A program made the translations under genes and the position numbers. Source: Pseudomonadota bacterium (GTDB taxonomy: Bacteria > Desulfobacterota > Syntrophobacteria > Syntrophobacterales > Syntrophobacteraceae). Taken from it: a DNA stretch of 18,125 nucleotides. The notes under the pieces are model-generated. The model saw only the letters and a program-made list of their open reading frames with translations, did not search any database and was not told where the DNA came from. Below are positions 1-7,979 of the stretch, in pieces. Each line of letters begins with the position of its first letter. Positions within the stretch are counted from its first letter, which is position 1. The stretch covers positions 1-18,125 of the forward strand of contig JAEZHY010000018.1 of assembly GCA_023416335.1 (NCBI GenBank). The letters run 5' to 3'.

Positions 1-816
1 TCATTGATTCGATTTGATCCCAAAAACGATGGGTTCCCGCTCCGCTCCCACCCATCCTACGGCCCTTTTCCGATTGGTGCCCGTCTCTCAATAGGGGTGT
101 GGCGCCGCAGGCCCTTAAGTCGCCTACGGCCCCTATGCCGTCAACACAGTTTGAACGAGAGCCAAAAACTGCCGTTCCCGTTGAGTTAAGGCACGGTTTC
201 CTGACCGTGCCGGCCTGGAACCGAGAAAATGGCCGGTCGGAAGATCGCGCCATAACCGGGGAAAGAATATTCTGTGCGTAAGGGCAGGCACCATTTTAAG
301 CATAAAGCTCATTGATTCGATTTGATCCCAAAAACGATGGGTTCCCGCTCCGCTCCCACCCATCCTACGGCCCTTTTCCGATTGGTGCCCGTCTCTCGAT
401 GGGGGTGTGGCGCCGCAGGCCCTGAAGTCGCCTACGGCCCTGAAAGACCCTTCCCCTGTCGGTTTAGACCTCAGTTCACAGTTCACTGCTCACTGTTCAC
501 CGGTTCTCTAACGAGTTAAGGCACGGTTTCCTGACCGTGCCGGCCTGGAACCGAGAAAATGGCCGGTCGGAAGATCGGGCCATAACCGGGGAAAGAATGT
601 TCTTTGCGTAAGGGCAGGCGCCATTTTAGCATAAAGCTCATTGATTCGATTTGATCCCAAAAACGATGGGTTCCCGCTCCGCTCCCACCCATCCTACGGC
701 CCTTTCCGGTTGGCGCCGTCTCTCGATGGAGGTGTGGCGGCGCAGTCGCCCACGGCCCTCACGGTTGGTTTTAACCTCAGTTCACAGTTCACTGCTCACA
801 GTTTACCGCTTCTCTA
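1..816. repeat. Tandem array of about 308-329 bp units, third unit truncated
   Basis: Three units begin with the same tcattgattcgatttgat sequence at 1, 309 and 638. Each carries a gatgggt/acccatc inverted pair and then a cctacggccc-rich stretch. Units 1 and 2 share a right part (183-308 and 513-637) that starts with gagttaag and contains a perfect 8-bp hairpin, ggcacggt-ttcctg-accgtgcc, at 190-211 and 520-541. Units 2 and 3 share a ttcacagttcactgctcac block (about 474 and 782) that unit 1 lacks. Unit 3 stops at that block, next to the stop codon of the minus-strand gene at 814. Open frames across the array recur between copies only because the DNA is repeated; none has a convincing ribosome site or product. 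The array may continue left of the window. Confidence 0.85.
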
Positions 817-1065
817 ACACCACCTGTCCCGTGTCGTGGGATGAAGATGCATTCCCTTCGGGATCGGGGGCCTTGCTACGATCACGCATCGGCTGATGAG
901 TTCTTCCGCCGCGGCATGCAGCGATTCTTCCGTTCCGGTCCACTTGGGCAGTGCGAGTTCAAGGGTAGGGGGCTCTCCCGCGTCCATGAGCGCACACAGC
1001 AGGATATACAGCGAAGTGGCTTCAACGCTTGCCTTGAGTTCGAAAATAGCGCGATCCATGTTCAT
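814..1065 (-). CDS. Small conserved-looking protein of unknown function (83 aa)
   Basis: The predicted product is 83 residues. I do not recognise a named family. The N-terminal half (MDRAIFELKASVEATSLYI onward) looks like an amphipathic helix followed by a hydrophobic stretch. The tail is Pro- and His-containing and ends in DRWC. An upstream in-frame methionine would give 101 residues, but the internal ATG at 1065 has a GGAG 8 bases ahead and is the better start. It is the last gene of a same-strand group, 70 bp after the substrate-binding-fold gene, so it is probably cotranscribed. Its stop codon lies exactly where the tandem repeat array ends, so the C-terminus could have been changed by repeat insertion. 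Evidence that it is real is the ribosome site, the operon position and a protein-like composition. Confidence 0.55.
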   Translation of the reverse strand: MNMDRAIFELKASVEATSLYILLCALMDAGEPPTLELALPKWTGTEESLHAAAEELISRCVIVARPPIPKGMHLHPTTRDRWC

Positions 1066-1135
1066 ATCGTCAGCTCCATCCTGAGATGTTTTTGCAAAAT
1101 CCGCCCATTGGGCAATCAATTGAGATCGGTCGCCA

Positions 1136-1927
1136 TCAGCGCTCCAACCGGGGCGCGGCGTCGTCCATGCTCAGCACCGCCCTGCTCAATTCCTCGCACA
1201 TATCGACTATTCTCGGACCCGACCGGCATGTCAGGCCGCAGTCGTAGATGAAGACGCGCCCGTGCCTGAGTGCGCTGGTCTTTCTCCATTCAGGGTCCTG
1301 CTCGAGCAGGTCCCTGATGTGGGGCTCGCAAAAGAAGATGATTTCCGGGTCCTTGGCCCTTATTACTTCCGGGTCGCACACGAAGTAAGGGGCGGGACCG
1401 TCCCCGGTCGTATTGCAACCTCCCGCGAACTCGATCACATCATGTTGAAAAGCCCCCGGTCCGGGTGAAATCAGCGGGTCCCAGTTCATTATGCGAAAAA
1501 CGTGCGGCCTGTGTCCGAGTGCGGCCCTCTCGATGGACTGTCCGACCAGCCCGAGCCGTTCTTCGAGTCCGGCGATAAGGCGCGCACATTCTTCTTCCCT
1601 GCCGATAAGGGCGGCTATTTCCCTGAATGTGAGCAGAGACGCAGTTATCGTCGGAGGTTCGCTGTGATAGACGTTCAGGCCGGCTTCTTCCAGCGCTGAG
1701 CGAATTTCCTCGTGATGGGATCCGAAAGTCAGCACCAGATCGGGTTCCGCGTCCAGGACCGCCTTTATATCGGGCGAATACCACGATCCGAACCGCGGGA
1801 TACTTTTCACCTGTTCCGGGAAATCGCAGTTTTCCGTGACGCCGACAAGATTCTCAACCGCACCCAGGGCGGCTACTATCTCTGTCTGGGTGGGCGCTAG
1901 AGAGATAACTCTCATATAGCGGTGCAT
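1136..1927 (-). CDS. Stand-alone periplasmic-binding-protein-fold protein, BtuF/cobalamin-binding-like, no signal peptide
   Basis: The 263-residue product matches the class III substrate-binding fold (PF01497, COG0614; BtuF, FhuD and related proteins). It opens with MRVISLAPTQTEIVAALG and continues with LVGVTENCDFP, a pattern typical of the proteins usually labelled cobalamin-binding. A PDIKAVLDAEPDLVLTFGS segment and a C-terminal lobe with GRVFIYDCG follow. Unlike true BtuF there is no signal peptide or lipobox, and no permease or ATPase gene is nearby, so a cytoplasmic binding or sensing role is possible. That is inference; nothing here proves the ligand. The start (ATG at 1927) lies one base after the stop of the upstream gene, implying translational coupling. 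A second methionine four codons in (MRVISL) is an alternative start. Confidence 0.8.
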   Translation of the reverse strand: MHRYMRVISLAPTQTEIVAALGAVENLVGVTENCDFPEQVKSIPRFGSWYSPDIKAVLDAEPDLVLTFGSHHEEIRSALEEAGLNVYHSEPPTITASLLTFREIAALIGREEECARLIAGLEERLGLVGQSIERAALGHRPHVFRIMNWDPLISPGPGAFQHDVIEFAGGCNTTGDGPAPYFVCDPEVIRAKDPEIIFFCEPHIRDLLEQDPEWRKTSALRHGRVFIYDCGLTCRSGPRIVDMCEELSRAVLSMDDAAPRLER

Positions 1928-1928
1928 G

Positions 1929-2813
1929 TTATTCGCTTTCGGGAACCGATGCCGCCGAGTGCATCAGGATGCGGGCAAAGACGTTTACCAGGCCCCAGAT
2001 GAGATCCAGGGACGCGAGATGCAGCGTGATCGTTTCGTCGAATAGAATGTGAAACGACGGTTCGAACTCGTCATCGCCTTTCCAGAAGATCACCAGAAGC
2101 GGGATTCGCGGCAGGGGCCGGAATTGAAAGGAGAGATCCCCCAGGTTGACTTTTTCGGCGCCGATCATCTGCGCCGCGGCATTCAGGAGTTCCGGGCGGG
2201 AATCGAAGGTATCCGCCAGCGGCGATGTCGGGAGCGCATGAGACCCTGTAAAGAAGATACTGCCGGACGGCAGGTCCTTCTCGCTTACCCATTTGCCGGC
2301 CGGAGGTTTGCTCTGGGCGCCGAGCAAATAGTGAAGAACGACGAGGTTCAGCTGGAAATCTTTTGAAAACCCGGCCAGCTTGCCGACTATTTCTATTTCT
2401 TCAGAATCGGGAGAACACAGAATTGCGGTATTCAAAAAGGGCAGAATATATGTGTTTTCTGCCTGGTCGTATTCCACGACCGCTTTTCTACAAATTTCCT
2501 GCGGATTGGCCTGCCTGAGCATTTCCCAAAGATGCGGCTCGATCTCCCAAGTGTCCGCCATGGGCTGGCCGCTGAATTCATCCTGCTCGGACAGCGCATG
2601 GATTATCTCGCGCGCCTGCGCTTCCTTCTCCCTCGGGACCATGATTCTTCCCCATCCTTTCTGGGGAATGAACAAGCCGGTGTAGGCCGTCTCCTCGAAC
2701 GATCTCAGGAGCGCGGGAATACCTTCCTGCTCCAAAGCCTCCATGATTACGTCCGCTTCGAAACGATTGGCAAGCGTGTGCACGGATACAAATTGAAACG
2801 ATGCGTCAGACAT
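1929..2813 (-). CDS. DUF2007-DUF3786 fusion protein
   Basis: The 294-residue product has two parts. Residues about 6-75 (FVSVHTLANRFEADVIMEAL, then IMVPREKEAQAREII) match the DUF2007 'putative signal transducing protein' pattern, a small ferredoxin-like fold. Residues about 97-286 resemble DUF3786, a family found mostly in anaerobic bacteria and methanogens, with LNLVVLHYLLGAQSKPPAGKW, a phenylalanine-rich FQFRPLPRIPLLVIFWKGDDEFEPSF segment split by short turns, and a helical LIWGLVNVFARIL end. No signal peptide or membrane segment is seen. A GGGA lies about 4-7 bases before the ATG. It leads a same-strand group with the coupled BtuF-fold protein, so the two probably act together. Neither domain has an established biochemical role, and I assign none. 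Confidence 0.75.
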   Translation of the reverse strand: MSDASFQFVSVHTLANRFEADVIMEALEQEGIPALLRSFEETAYTGLFIPQKGWGRIMVPREKEAQAREIIHALSEQDEFSGQPMADTWEIEPHLWEMLRQANPQEICRKAVVEYDQAENTYILPFLNTAILCSPDSEEIEIVGKLAGFSKDFQLNLVVLHYLLGAQSKPPAGKWVSEKDLPSGSIFFTGSHALPTSPLADTFDSRPELLNAAAQMIGAEKVNLGDLSFQFRPLPRIPLLVIFWKGDDEFEPSFHILFDETITLHLASLDLIWGLVNVFARILMHSAASVPESE

Positions 2814-3156
2814 CTTTTCCCATATATGTATGTTCCAAAGATCGGCAAATAAGAGCCTCTTCGGAATCCGTCCATACCAGTTGTTATCCTGTTCATTTAC
2901 CGCAAAATCTTAATTGCTACAATAGCCATTCGCCTCCATATCAAACTCCGGCCGACTTAAATAATCTTTTTCACTCTATTTTTCGTCCGATACCCTCCGG
3001 TTTTGAGAATGAGCGTAAGTCGATTTTTCCACTTGTGAGGGTCTTAACCCTGCCCTAACAGAAGAAAATAATGTATATAGCCATCCGTAGATAACAATCG
3101 GCAGAAACCCGGAATTTTTCAAAAAGATAAACTGACGGTTCAGTTTTGGAGGGCTT
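2814..3156. other. Divergent intergenic region, AT-richer, between DUF3786 gene and galE
   Basis: These 343 bp separate two divergent starts and must hold both promoters. It is visibly richer in A+T than the flanking genes. For galE a weak candidate is TTGTGA at 3033-3038, 17 bases, then TAACAG at 3056-3061. The spacer holds a short gggt-ctta-accc inverted repeat (3039-3050). I see no gene, no RNA structure and no copy of the dispersed repeats found elsewhere in the window. Confidence 0.4.
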
Positions 3157-4119
3157 GTGAACATTCTGGTTACGGGTGGAGCAGGATATATAGGGTCCCA
3201 CACTTCGAAACTCCTGAAAATGGCCGGGCATACCCCGATCGTTTTCGACAATCTTTCGAACGGCTGGGCCGAGTGGGTGAAGTTCGGCCCTTTCGCCTAC
3301 GGGGATATCCGGGATGAGGAAGCCCTGTTTCGCGTGCTCACAGGCTTCAAGATCGATGCGGTCATCCATTTTGCTGCAAAGGCCTATGTCGAAGAATCCA
3401 CCAGGCTCCCCGAGATCTATTTCGACAATAACGTAAACGGCACCATTTCTCTGATGAAGGCAATGAAGAGGGCCGGGACGAAGACCCTGGTCTTTTCGAG
3501 TTCCTGCGCCACGTACGGCAATGCCGTCACCCCGACCATCCGCGAGGACCATCAGCAGCAGCCGACCAATCCTTACGGCCTGACCAAACTCATGTGCGAG
3601 GGCGTTATCTCCACGACGGCACCGGTGATAGGGCTTCGCTACGCCATGCTGCGCTACTTCAACGTGATAGGGAACGATCCGGAAGGGGAGATATTCGAGA
3701 GGCACGAACCCGAAACACACGTCCTGCCCAACCTGATCAAGGCGGCGTTCACCGGTGGGGAGTTCTCCCTTTTCGGGACGACCCACCAGACGCCCGACGG
3801 AACGGCCGTTCGCGATTACGTCCACGTGATGGACCTCGCGCAGGCCCACATTCAGGCCCTGGATGTTTTGACCCGCCAGGAACGTCTCGTCTCGAACGTC
3901 GGCAAGGGCAAAGGTGTTTCCGTGCGCGAACTTGTCGGGATAGTCGAAAAGGAACTGAACGTTAAAGTCAATGTCCGGGAAAAGCCCATCCGCCCGGGCG
4001 ATCCTCCGGAACTCGTCGCAGACAACGGTTTCCTGAAAACCTGGTTCCAGCACGAATTCAAATCGGTCAACCAGGCCGTGCGGGAGATTGCAGCTATTTC
4101 CAGGCTCGCCGGCAGATAA
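3157..4119 (+). CDS. galE: UDP-glucose 4-epimerase (NAD-dependent SDR)
   Basis: The 320-residue product is an extended short-chain dehydrogenase/reductase that interconverts UDP-glucose and UDP-galactose for polysaccharide and LPS precursors in the cytoplasm. The NAD-binding glycine motif GGAGYIG is at residues 7-13, with FDNLSNG (30-36) and GDIRD (49-53) after it. The catalytic set is visible: FSSSCATYG with S116, and NPYGLTK with Y140 and K144. The C-terminal DGTAVRDYVHVMDLA substrate-domain signature is present. It is slightly shorter than E. coli GalE (338). The start is GTG at 3157 preceded by GGAGGG; no upstream ATG fits. It is a lone plus-strand gene, convergent with the phosphoesterase gene. 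UDP-arabinose/xylose or UDP-hexosamine epimerase activity cannot be excluded from sequence alone. Confidence 0.93.
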   Translation: MNILVTGGAGYIGSHTSKLLKMAGHTPIVFDNLSNGWAEWVKFGPFAYGDIRDEEALFRVLTGFKIDAVIHFAAKAYVEESTRLPEIYFDNNVNGTISLMKAMKRAGTKTLVFSSSCATYGNAVTPTIREDHQQQPTNPYGLTKLMCEGVISTTAPVIGLRYAMLRYFNVIGNDPEGEIFERHEPETHVLPNLIKAAFTGGEFSLFGTTHQTPDGTAVRDYVHVMDLAQAHIQALDVLTRQERLVSNVGKGKGVSVRELVGIVEKELNVKVNVREKPIRPGDPPELVADNGFLKTWFQHEFKSVNQAVREIAAISRLAGR

Positions 4120-4168
4120 ACATTCCCCAAAGTATTATGTCCGTCAGTTCCCGAAGGGCGGCAGCCGG

Positions 4169-4275
4169 GTAGGGTGGGCACCCCGTTTTTTGGGGTGCCC
4201 ACCGTCCGGCCGTCCCGATGAGCCCTGATCCCGAGGGGACGGGCGTTGGGCATGATGAGACTGTGCCCACCCTAC
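4169..4275. repeat. Palindromic dispersed element, intact copy (107 bp)
   Basis: The element is bounded by the inverted repeat gtagggtgggcac (4169-4181) and gtgcccaccctac (4263-4275). Its left end also folds on itself: ggtgggcacccc (4173-4184), a 7-base T-rich loop, then ggggtgcccacc (4192-4203), a perfect 12-bp stem. It sits between the convergent ends of galE and the phosphoesterase gene, where the strong hairpin could help end transcription, although no T-run follows the stem. A second copy, split by another insert, lies at 7686-7939. Both are followed by the same cgccg-tc-ccgtt-like tail. Confidence 0.85.
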
Positions 4276-4331
4276 GCCGTTCGCCGTTTACTATTCAGGT
4301 GTGAGTCTCCTCTTCCTTCCACCAATATCCG

Positions 4332-5129
4332 TTATTTCGTTAAAAGCTCGATATACTTCTTCAACGTCGGCAGATTGCGGCAGAACCGGTGTGAAGCAAG
4401 CGCCTCGCATAGCGGCGCCGTGTCGTATGGAATCCGAAAAAGGGTTATGGTCGCCTCACCGGAATCGTACAGCACGGAATTTCCCACCGGTACGCCGTCC
4501 CGGTACGGCCCGCCGACGCTCCCCGCTTTTATCCAGTAGCGCGAATTTTCATTCACTTGAACCGTGAGGGATTCCTCCCGCTCTGGACGGTGGATTCTTA
4601 CCTCTCCTGCCGCGGTCAGTTCATAAACCGCCGGAAGGTGATCGTGTCCGCTGAAGATGAGCCGCTTCGGAAATTCGGCCCATTCGCTTAAAAACCCTTC
4701 CAGGGCCGCTTCGTCCAGGTAGTGAAAAGAATCTATCGTGGGCGGGCTCCCCTCGGGTGGAAGATTGAAAGGTGCATGGTGCACGACGGTGAACCCGTTT
4801 CCTTCAATCAGGAGCGGCAGGCCGGCGAGGTAATCGATCGCATCCGGGATTGGGAAAAGAAGGCCCGCGTTATAGGCCGTTGCCTGCATCCTGTCGATCT
4901 GGTCCGGGAAATCCGTGAAAACTCCGGCGATCAGCAGATCGTGATTTCCTGCAACCGTCGGGAAATTCGCCCCGCGAATGCGCCTGAAGGTCCGGTCTCC
5001 AAAAGGAAGCCAACCCGCAAGGTCTCCCAGGCAGTGGACTTCATCCGGATTTACGCTGTCCAGGTGCTTCAGGCACGCTTCCAGCGCATAGGCGTTACCG
5101 TGAAGGTCTCCCAAAAAGTACGTTCGCAT
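4332..5129 (-). CDS. Calcineurin-like metallophosphoesterase
   Basis: The 265-residue product has the ordered metal-binding motifs of the calcineurin-like phosphoesterase fold (PF00149/PF12850): GDLHGN at 7-12, GDLAGW at 35-40, GNHD at 61-64, VVHHAP around 115-120 and GHDH at 161-164. These ligands bind two metal ions and hydrolyse phosphoester bonds; the YfcE/PrpE-like single-domain type is closest in layout. No signal peptide is present, so it should be cytoplasmic. Its ATG lies inside the end of comEC (35-bp overlap) and is preceded by AAGGA, so it is read from the comEC transcript. The substrate is not predictable. A nuclease, nucleotide phosphatase or protein phosphatase role would all fit. 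Confidence 0.88.
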   Translation of the reverse strand: MRTYFLGDLHGNAYALEACLKHLDSVNPDEVHCLGDLAGWLPFGDRTFRRIRGANFPTVAGNHDLLIAGVFTDFPDQIDRMQATAYNAGLLFPIPDAIDYLAGLPLLIEGNGFTVVHHAPFNLPPEGSPPTIDSFHYLDEAALEGFLSEWAEFPKRLIFSGHDHLPAVYELTAAGEVRIHRPEREESLTVQVNENSRYWIKAGSVGGPYRDGVPVGNSVLYDSGEATITLFRIPYDTAPLCEALASHRFCRNLPTLKKYIELLTK

Positions 5130-7638
5130 TCGATGTGTCCTTGTCCGCTTCCGTCGTTATTGTCCATTGCCGCCCGTCGGAGCTTGCGTGAATCGCGCCG
5201 TGGAGGTCGGTCCTGTACATGGGGATTTTTCTGTCCGCGCATCTCTTGATTACTGCCTGGGCCGGGAAACCGTAGCGGTTTTCGAACCCGCAGGAAAAGA
5301 GCACCGCCTCCGGCCGCATTGCATCCAGAAGTTCCTCGCTGTTCGAGTGCTCACTCCCGTGGTGAGCGGCAACGAGAAGCGCCCGCCGGTTCTTATCCAG
5401 TGCCGGAATGATTGAATTCTCGATCCTGCTGCCGATATCCCCGGGCAGAATGAGAGTGGTATCGCCGAATTGGATTTCCAATACGAGCGAAGAGTCGTTC
5501 AAATCCGCCGTTTCAGCCCGATTGAAATCCGCGGCCGGATGCAGCAGTCGAATTCGGGCATCCCCGATGCGGAGTTCATTGAAAAGTTCGGGAAAGCTGC
5601 AAATCCGAATATGGCGCCTTGCCGCAATTTGTTCCAGGCTGAGATGCCGGTTTTTCCCGTCCGGGGCATCCTCACTGCCGGCAGTGCGGAAGCAGCCCGT
5701 ATCGAAGTTGGAGAGGATAAACCTCAGCCCGTTGCGGTGGTCGGGATGATCGTGCGAGAGTACCACATGATCGAGCTTTCGGATTCCTTCGTGCCAGAGA
5801 AAGGGCGCCAGCACTCCGCGCCCCACATCGAAGGAATCGTCCGGGAAGCCTCCGCCGTCAACGAGCATCGTTTCCCCTGAGGGAAATCTGATGAGTGTTG
5901 CCGTACCCTGTCCGATGTCGATGATGTCTGCCCGGAGGGTTTGTCTTTCTTTTGCCTTCGCATAGCTACTCCAGATCGTTACTCCGAGGACCACCGGAAT
6001 CAGAACGACAATCCCGGCGTACCTGGTTTTTCGCTGAAGGGGCAGGAATAAGAGGCCCAGAACGGTATATATCAGGACGAGCCAAAACACGGGCATGCTT
6101 CCCGTCCAAAAATAGCTCCATGAAAATCCCCCGAAGAATTCGATCAGCCTGAGGCAGAGCCACAGTAAGCCTTGTGCGGCTATTGCGAAAGGATATGCAA
6201 AAGCTTCATTTACGGCAAAAGCGGCGACACTGATGAGTCCCCACGGGAGAATCAGAAACCCGACATATGGAACCAGGATAATGTTTGCGATGAACCCGGC
6301 CAGTGAGAAACCATTGAAATAGAATACGGCCAGCGGAAGCACAAGGATATTAACCGCCACGGAAAGGCGGAGAGCATCCTCGAATTGCGAGATCGCCCAG
6401 GCGGCGGCACTTCCCGGCTTCAAAGAAGGGAACAGCCGGGCGACCGAAATATTCCTGAACCTCGGGTTAACCAGGACAATCGCCAGAACGCATGCGAAGG
6501 TCAGCTGGAATGAAATCTGCCAAAAGCTGCCCGGGTCGGCAATCAGGATGAAAAGAGCTGCAAAGGCAAGGACCGTGAGCGCATCGGTCGAACGATACCA
6601 GAAGGATGCCCCGAAGCAGACCGCCAGCATTAGAACCGATCGCCAGATAGGAGGGACCCCGAACCCAGCCAGGAACGCATAGACGATCGCACAGCCCAGT
6701 GCGGGCCACACTGCTATCTGCTTGTCGCTGACCCTGTTTAGAATCGCCGGATGGAGGGAACGTACAAGTATGCGGACGAGTTGGAACACGAATAAGCTGA
6801 CCAACCCCAGATGCAGGCCTGAAATGGAGAGAAGGTGGTTGAGCCCGGTCCTGTTTATCAGGTCCTGCCATCTTCTATCCATGAACTGCTGGTAGCCGAG
6901 TACGAGCGAGGCATAAAATGCCGCCGAGTCGGGATCGAGCGTTCTCCTGAGCCAGTGCAGGGCTTCCTGCCTGAACTGTTCGATCCCGCGCCGCATCGAA
7001 TACATGGCCGATATTGGGAATATGCCGAGATCTTCCGGCAGAATCTTCACCAGGTAATGCTCGTCCCTCACGTATGCCTGGGCCTGGAAACCCTTTCCCG
7101 CCTGGTAGCGCACGTAATCGAAAGCTCCCGGGTTTTTGAAGCTGCGGAAAGGTTTGAGGGCGACACGCAGGAGCAGGCGGTCTCCGGGCAGCCAGGACGT
7201 TGCGGGCGGGCCGCCGTTCTTTGTGGAAAGGGTCAGGAGTACTCCCAGGTCCAGCGGGAATTGCCTGTTGTCAGCGAGTACAGCCGTCAGACGAAGAGGA
7301 AGTCGGACCTTATCCGGATAGAACTCCATGGGGGCTGAAATCTCGGCAATGTAGGTCGCCGGCTGTTCGAGAAGAGATTTGGCTTCCTGGGAGAGCGGAG
7401 TGGGCAAAAGCTGGAACCGGGCAGCCCAGGCCCCGAAAATGAGGAACAATATCGCCGGGACCGCCAGGACGGTAAGGCGGCTGCGGGATTTTACGCCAAA
7501 GGCAAGAAGCGCAAGCAGTGAAAGAGCGGCCAGAGCGAAACAAACGATTACGGTGCGCGACATGCCTCCTGCCAGGCGCTCTGAAACAATGCCCAACATG
7601 AATGCGAGAGCGAGGCAGAGGAGTGGGCGGACGTACAT
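5095..7638 (-). CDS. comEC: DNA internalization channel ComEC/Rec2
   Basis: The 847-residue product is an inner-membrane protein with the full ComEC domain order. Residues 1-75 hold hydrophobic helices, and about 95-200 the OB-like DUF4131 region. The Competence domain (about 240-530) contains the hallmark LNHLLSISGLHLGLV at 266-280 and many membrane segments. The C-terminal metallo-beta-lactamase domain (about 570-830) has SHDHPDH at 628-634, LPGDIG at 732-737 and AHHGS at 758-762. In transformable bacteria ComEC carries single-stranded DNA into the cytoplasm, and the lactamase-like domain may degrade the other strand. All metal-binding residues are retained, so it appears functional. No other competence gene is in the window. 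The ribosome site before ATG 7638 is weak (GTAGG). Confidence 0.93.
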   Translation of the reverse strand: MYVRPLLCLALAFMLGIVSERLAGGMSRTVIVCFALAALSLLALLAFGVKSRSRLTVLAVPAILFLIFGAWAARFQLLPTPLSQEAKSLLEQPATYIAEISAPMEFYPDKVRLPLRLTAVLADNRQFPLDLGVLLTLSTKNGGPPATSWLPGDRLLLRVALKPFRSFKNPGAFDYVRYQAGKGFQAQAYVRDEHYLVKILPEDLGIFPISAMYSMRRGIEQFRQEALHWLRRTLDPDSAAFYASLVLGYQQFMDRRWQDLINRTGLNHLLSISGLHLGLVSLFVFQLVRILVRSLHPAILNRVSDKQIAVWPALGCAIVYAFLAGFGVPPIWRSVLMLAVCFGASFWYRSTDALTVLAFAALFILIADPGSFWQISFQLTFACVLAIVLVNPRFRNISVARLFPSLKPGSAAAWAISQFEDALRLSVAVNILVLPLAVFYFNGFSLAGFIANIILVPYVGFLILPWGLISVAAFAVNEAFAYPFAIAAQGLLWLCLRLIEFFGGFSWSYFWTGSMPVFWLVLIYTVLGLLFLPLQRKTRYAGIVVLIPVVLGVTIWSSYAKAKERQTLRADIIDIGQGTATLIRFPSGETMLVDGGGFPDDSFDVGRGVLAPFLWHEGIRKLDHVVLSHDHPDHRNGLRFILSNFDTGCFRTAGSEDAPDGKNRHLSLEQIAARRHIRICSFPELFNELRIGDARIRLLHPAADFNRAETADLNDSSLVLEIQFGDTTLILPGDIGSRIENSIIPALDKNRRALLVAAHHGSEHSNSEELLDAMRPEAVLFSCGFENRYGFPAQAVIKRCADRKIPMYRTDLHGAIHASSDGRQWTITTEADKDTSNANVLFGRPSR

Positions 7639-7685
7639 GTGGCCTACCCGATTATAGTTTCACGCTGTCCAGACGACTGAGAACG

Positions 7686-7939
7686 GTAGGGTGGGCACCC
7701 GGTTTTTCGGGTGCCCACCGTCCAGCCATTCCGATGAGCCCTGTTCCGAGGGGACGGACGATGGGCACGATTACAGTCAATGCTGTTGCTTTGGCCCCGT
7801 CCCGGTAGGCCAAGTATTTTGGACAGCACGTACCGGATATTATCCGGCCTGCCGGGGCGGGGTTCCCAAGGCGAACCTTGGGAACCAGCGGCGTATTTCC
7901 TTAAAGCAACAACGTTGACGATTGCCGTGCCCACCCTAC
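7686..7939. repeat. Second copy of the palindromic element, interrupted by an insert
   Basis: The left arm (gtagggtgggcac, 7686-7698, then a gtgggcacccg hairpin) and right arm (gtgcccaccctac, 7927-7939) match the intact copy at 4169-4275. The internal sequence also matches, including a ccgatgagccctg segment. Where the intact copy runs straight into its right arm, this one contains about 145-150 extra bases. After removing them the two copies align end to end, so this copy is best read as an interrupted repeat. Confidence 0.82.
7773..7919. mobile_element. MITE-like insert with terminal inverted repeats
   Basis: The insert is bounded by gtcaatgctgttgcttt (7776-7792) and aaagcaacaacgttgac (7903-7919), which are inverted repeats matching at 15 of 17 positions. 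The sequence acgatt occurs at both junctions (7767-7772 and 7918-7923), a possible target duplication; it overlaps the right inverted repeat by two bases, so the exact edge is uncertain. Inside are a 15-base palindrome around 7832-7846 (ccggata-t-tatccgg) and the hairpin ggttcccaagg-cgaa-ccttgggaacc at 7861-7886. It is far too short for a transposase, so it would move in trans if it moves at all. Confidence 0.6.
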
Positions 7940-7979
7940 GCCGCTCACCGTTCACTTCTAATAGCTGAATAAAACCCGG

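Larger units (their letters stand above)
7639..7979. other. Intergenic region filled by nested repeats
   Basis: This gap, between the comEC start and the aminotransferase stop (both minus strand), is almost wholly occupied by the split palindromic element at 7686-7939. The few bases left on each side show no gene. Any promoter for comEC would have to lie at or inside the repeat, for example upstream of 7638 on the minus strand; none is clear. Confidence 0.6.

Noticed and set aside
133..486. A 117-codon minus-strand frame across the repeat array
   Set aside because: It spans the boundary of two repeat units and has no recognisable product.
1..816. CRISPR-like array
   Set aside because: Units are over 300 bp, adjacent with no spacers, and no cas genes are present.
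3055..4053. A 332-codon minus-strand open frame opposite galE
   Set aside because: It lies almost entirely on the antisense strand of a well-matched GalE. The product has no family features and is explained by codon bias.
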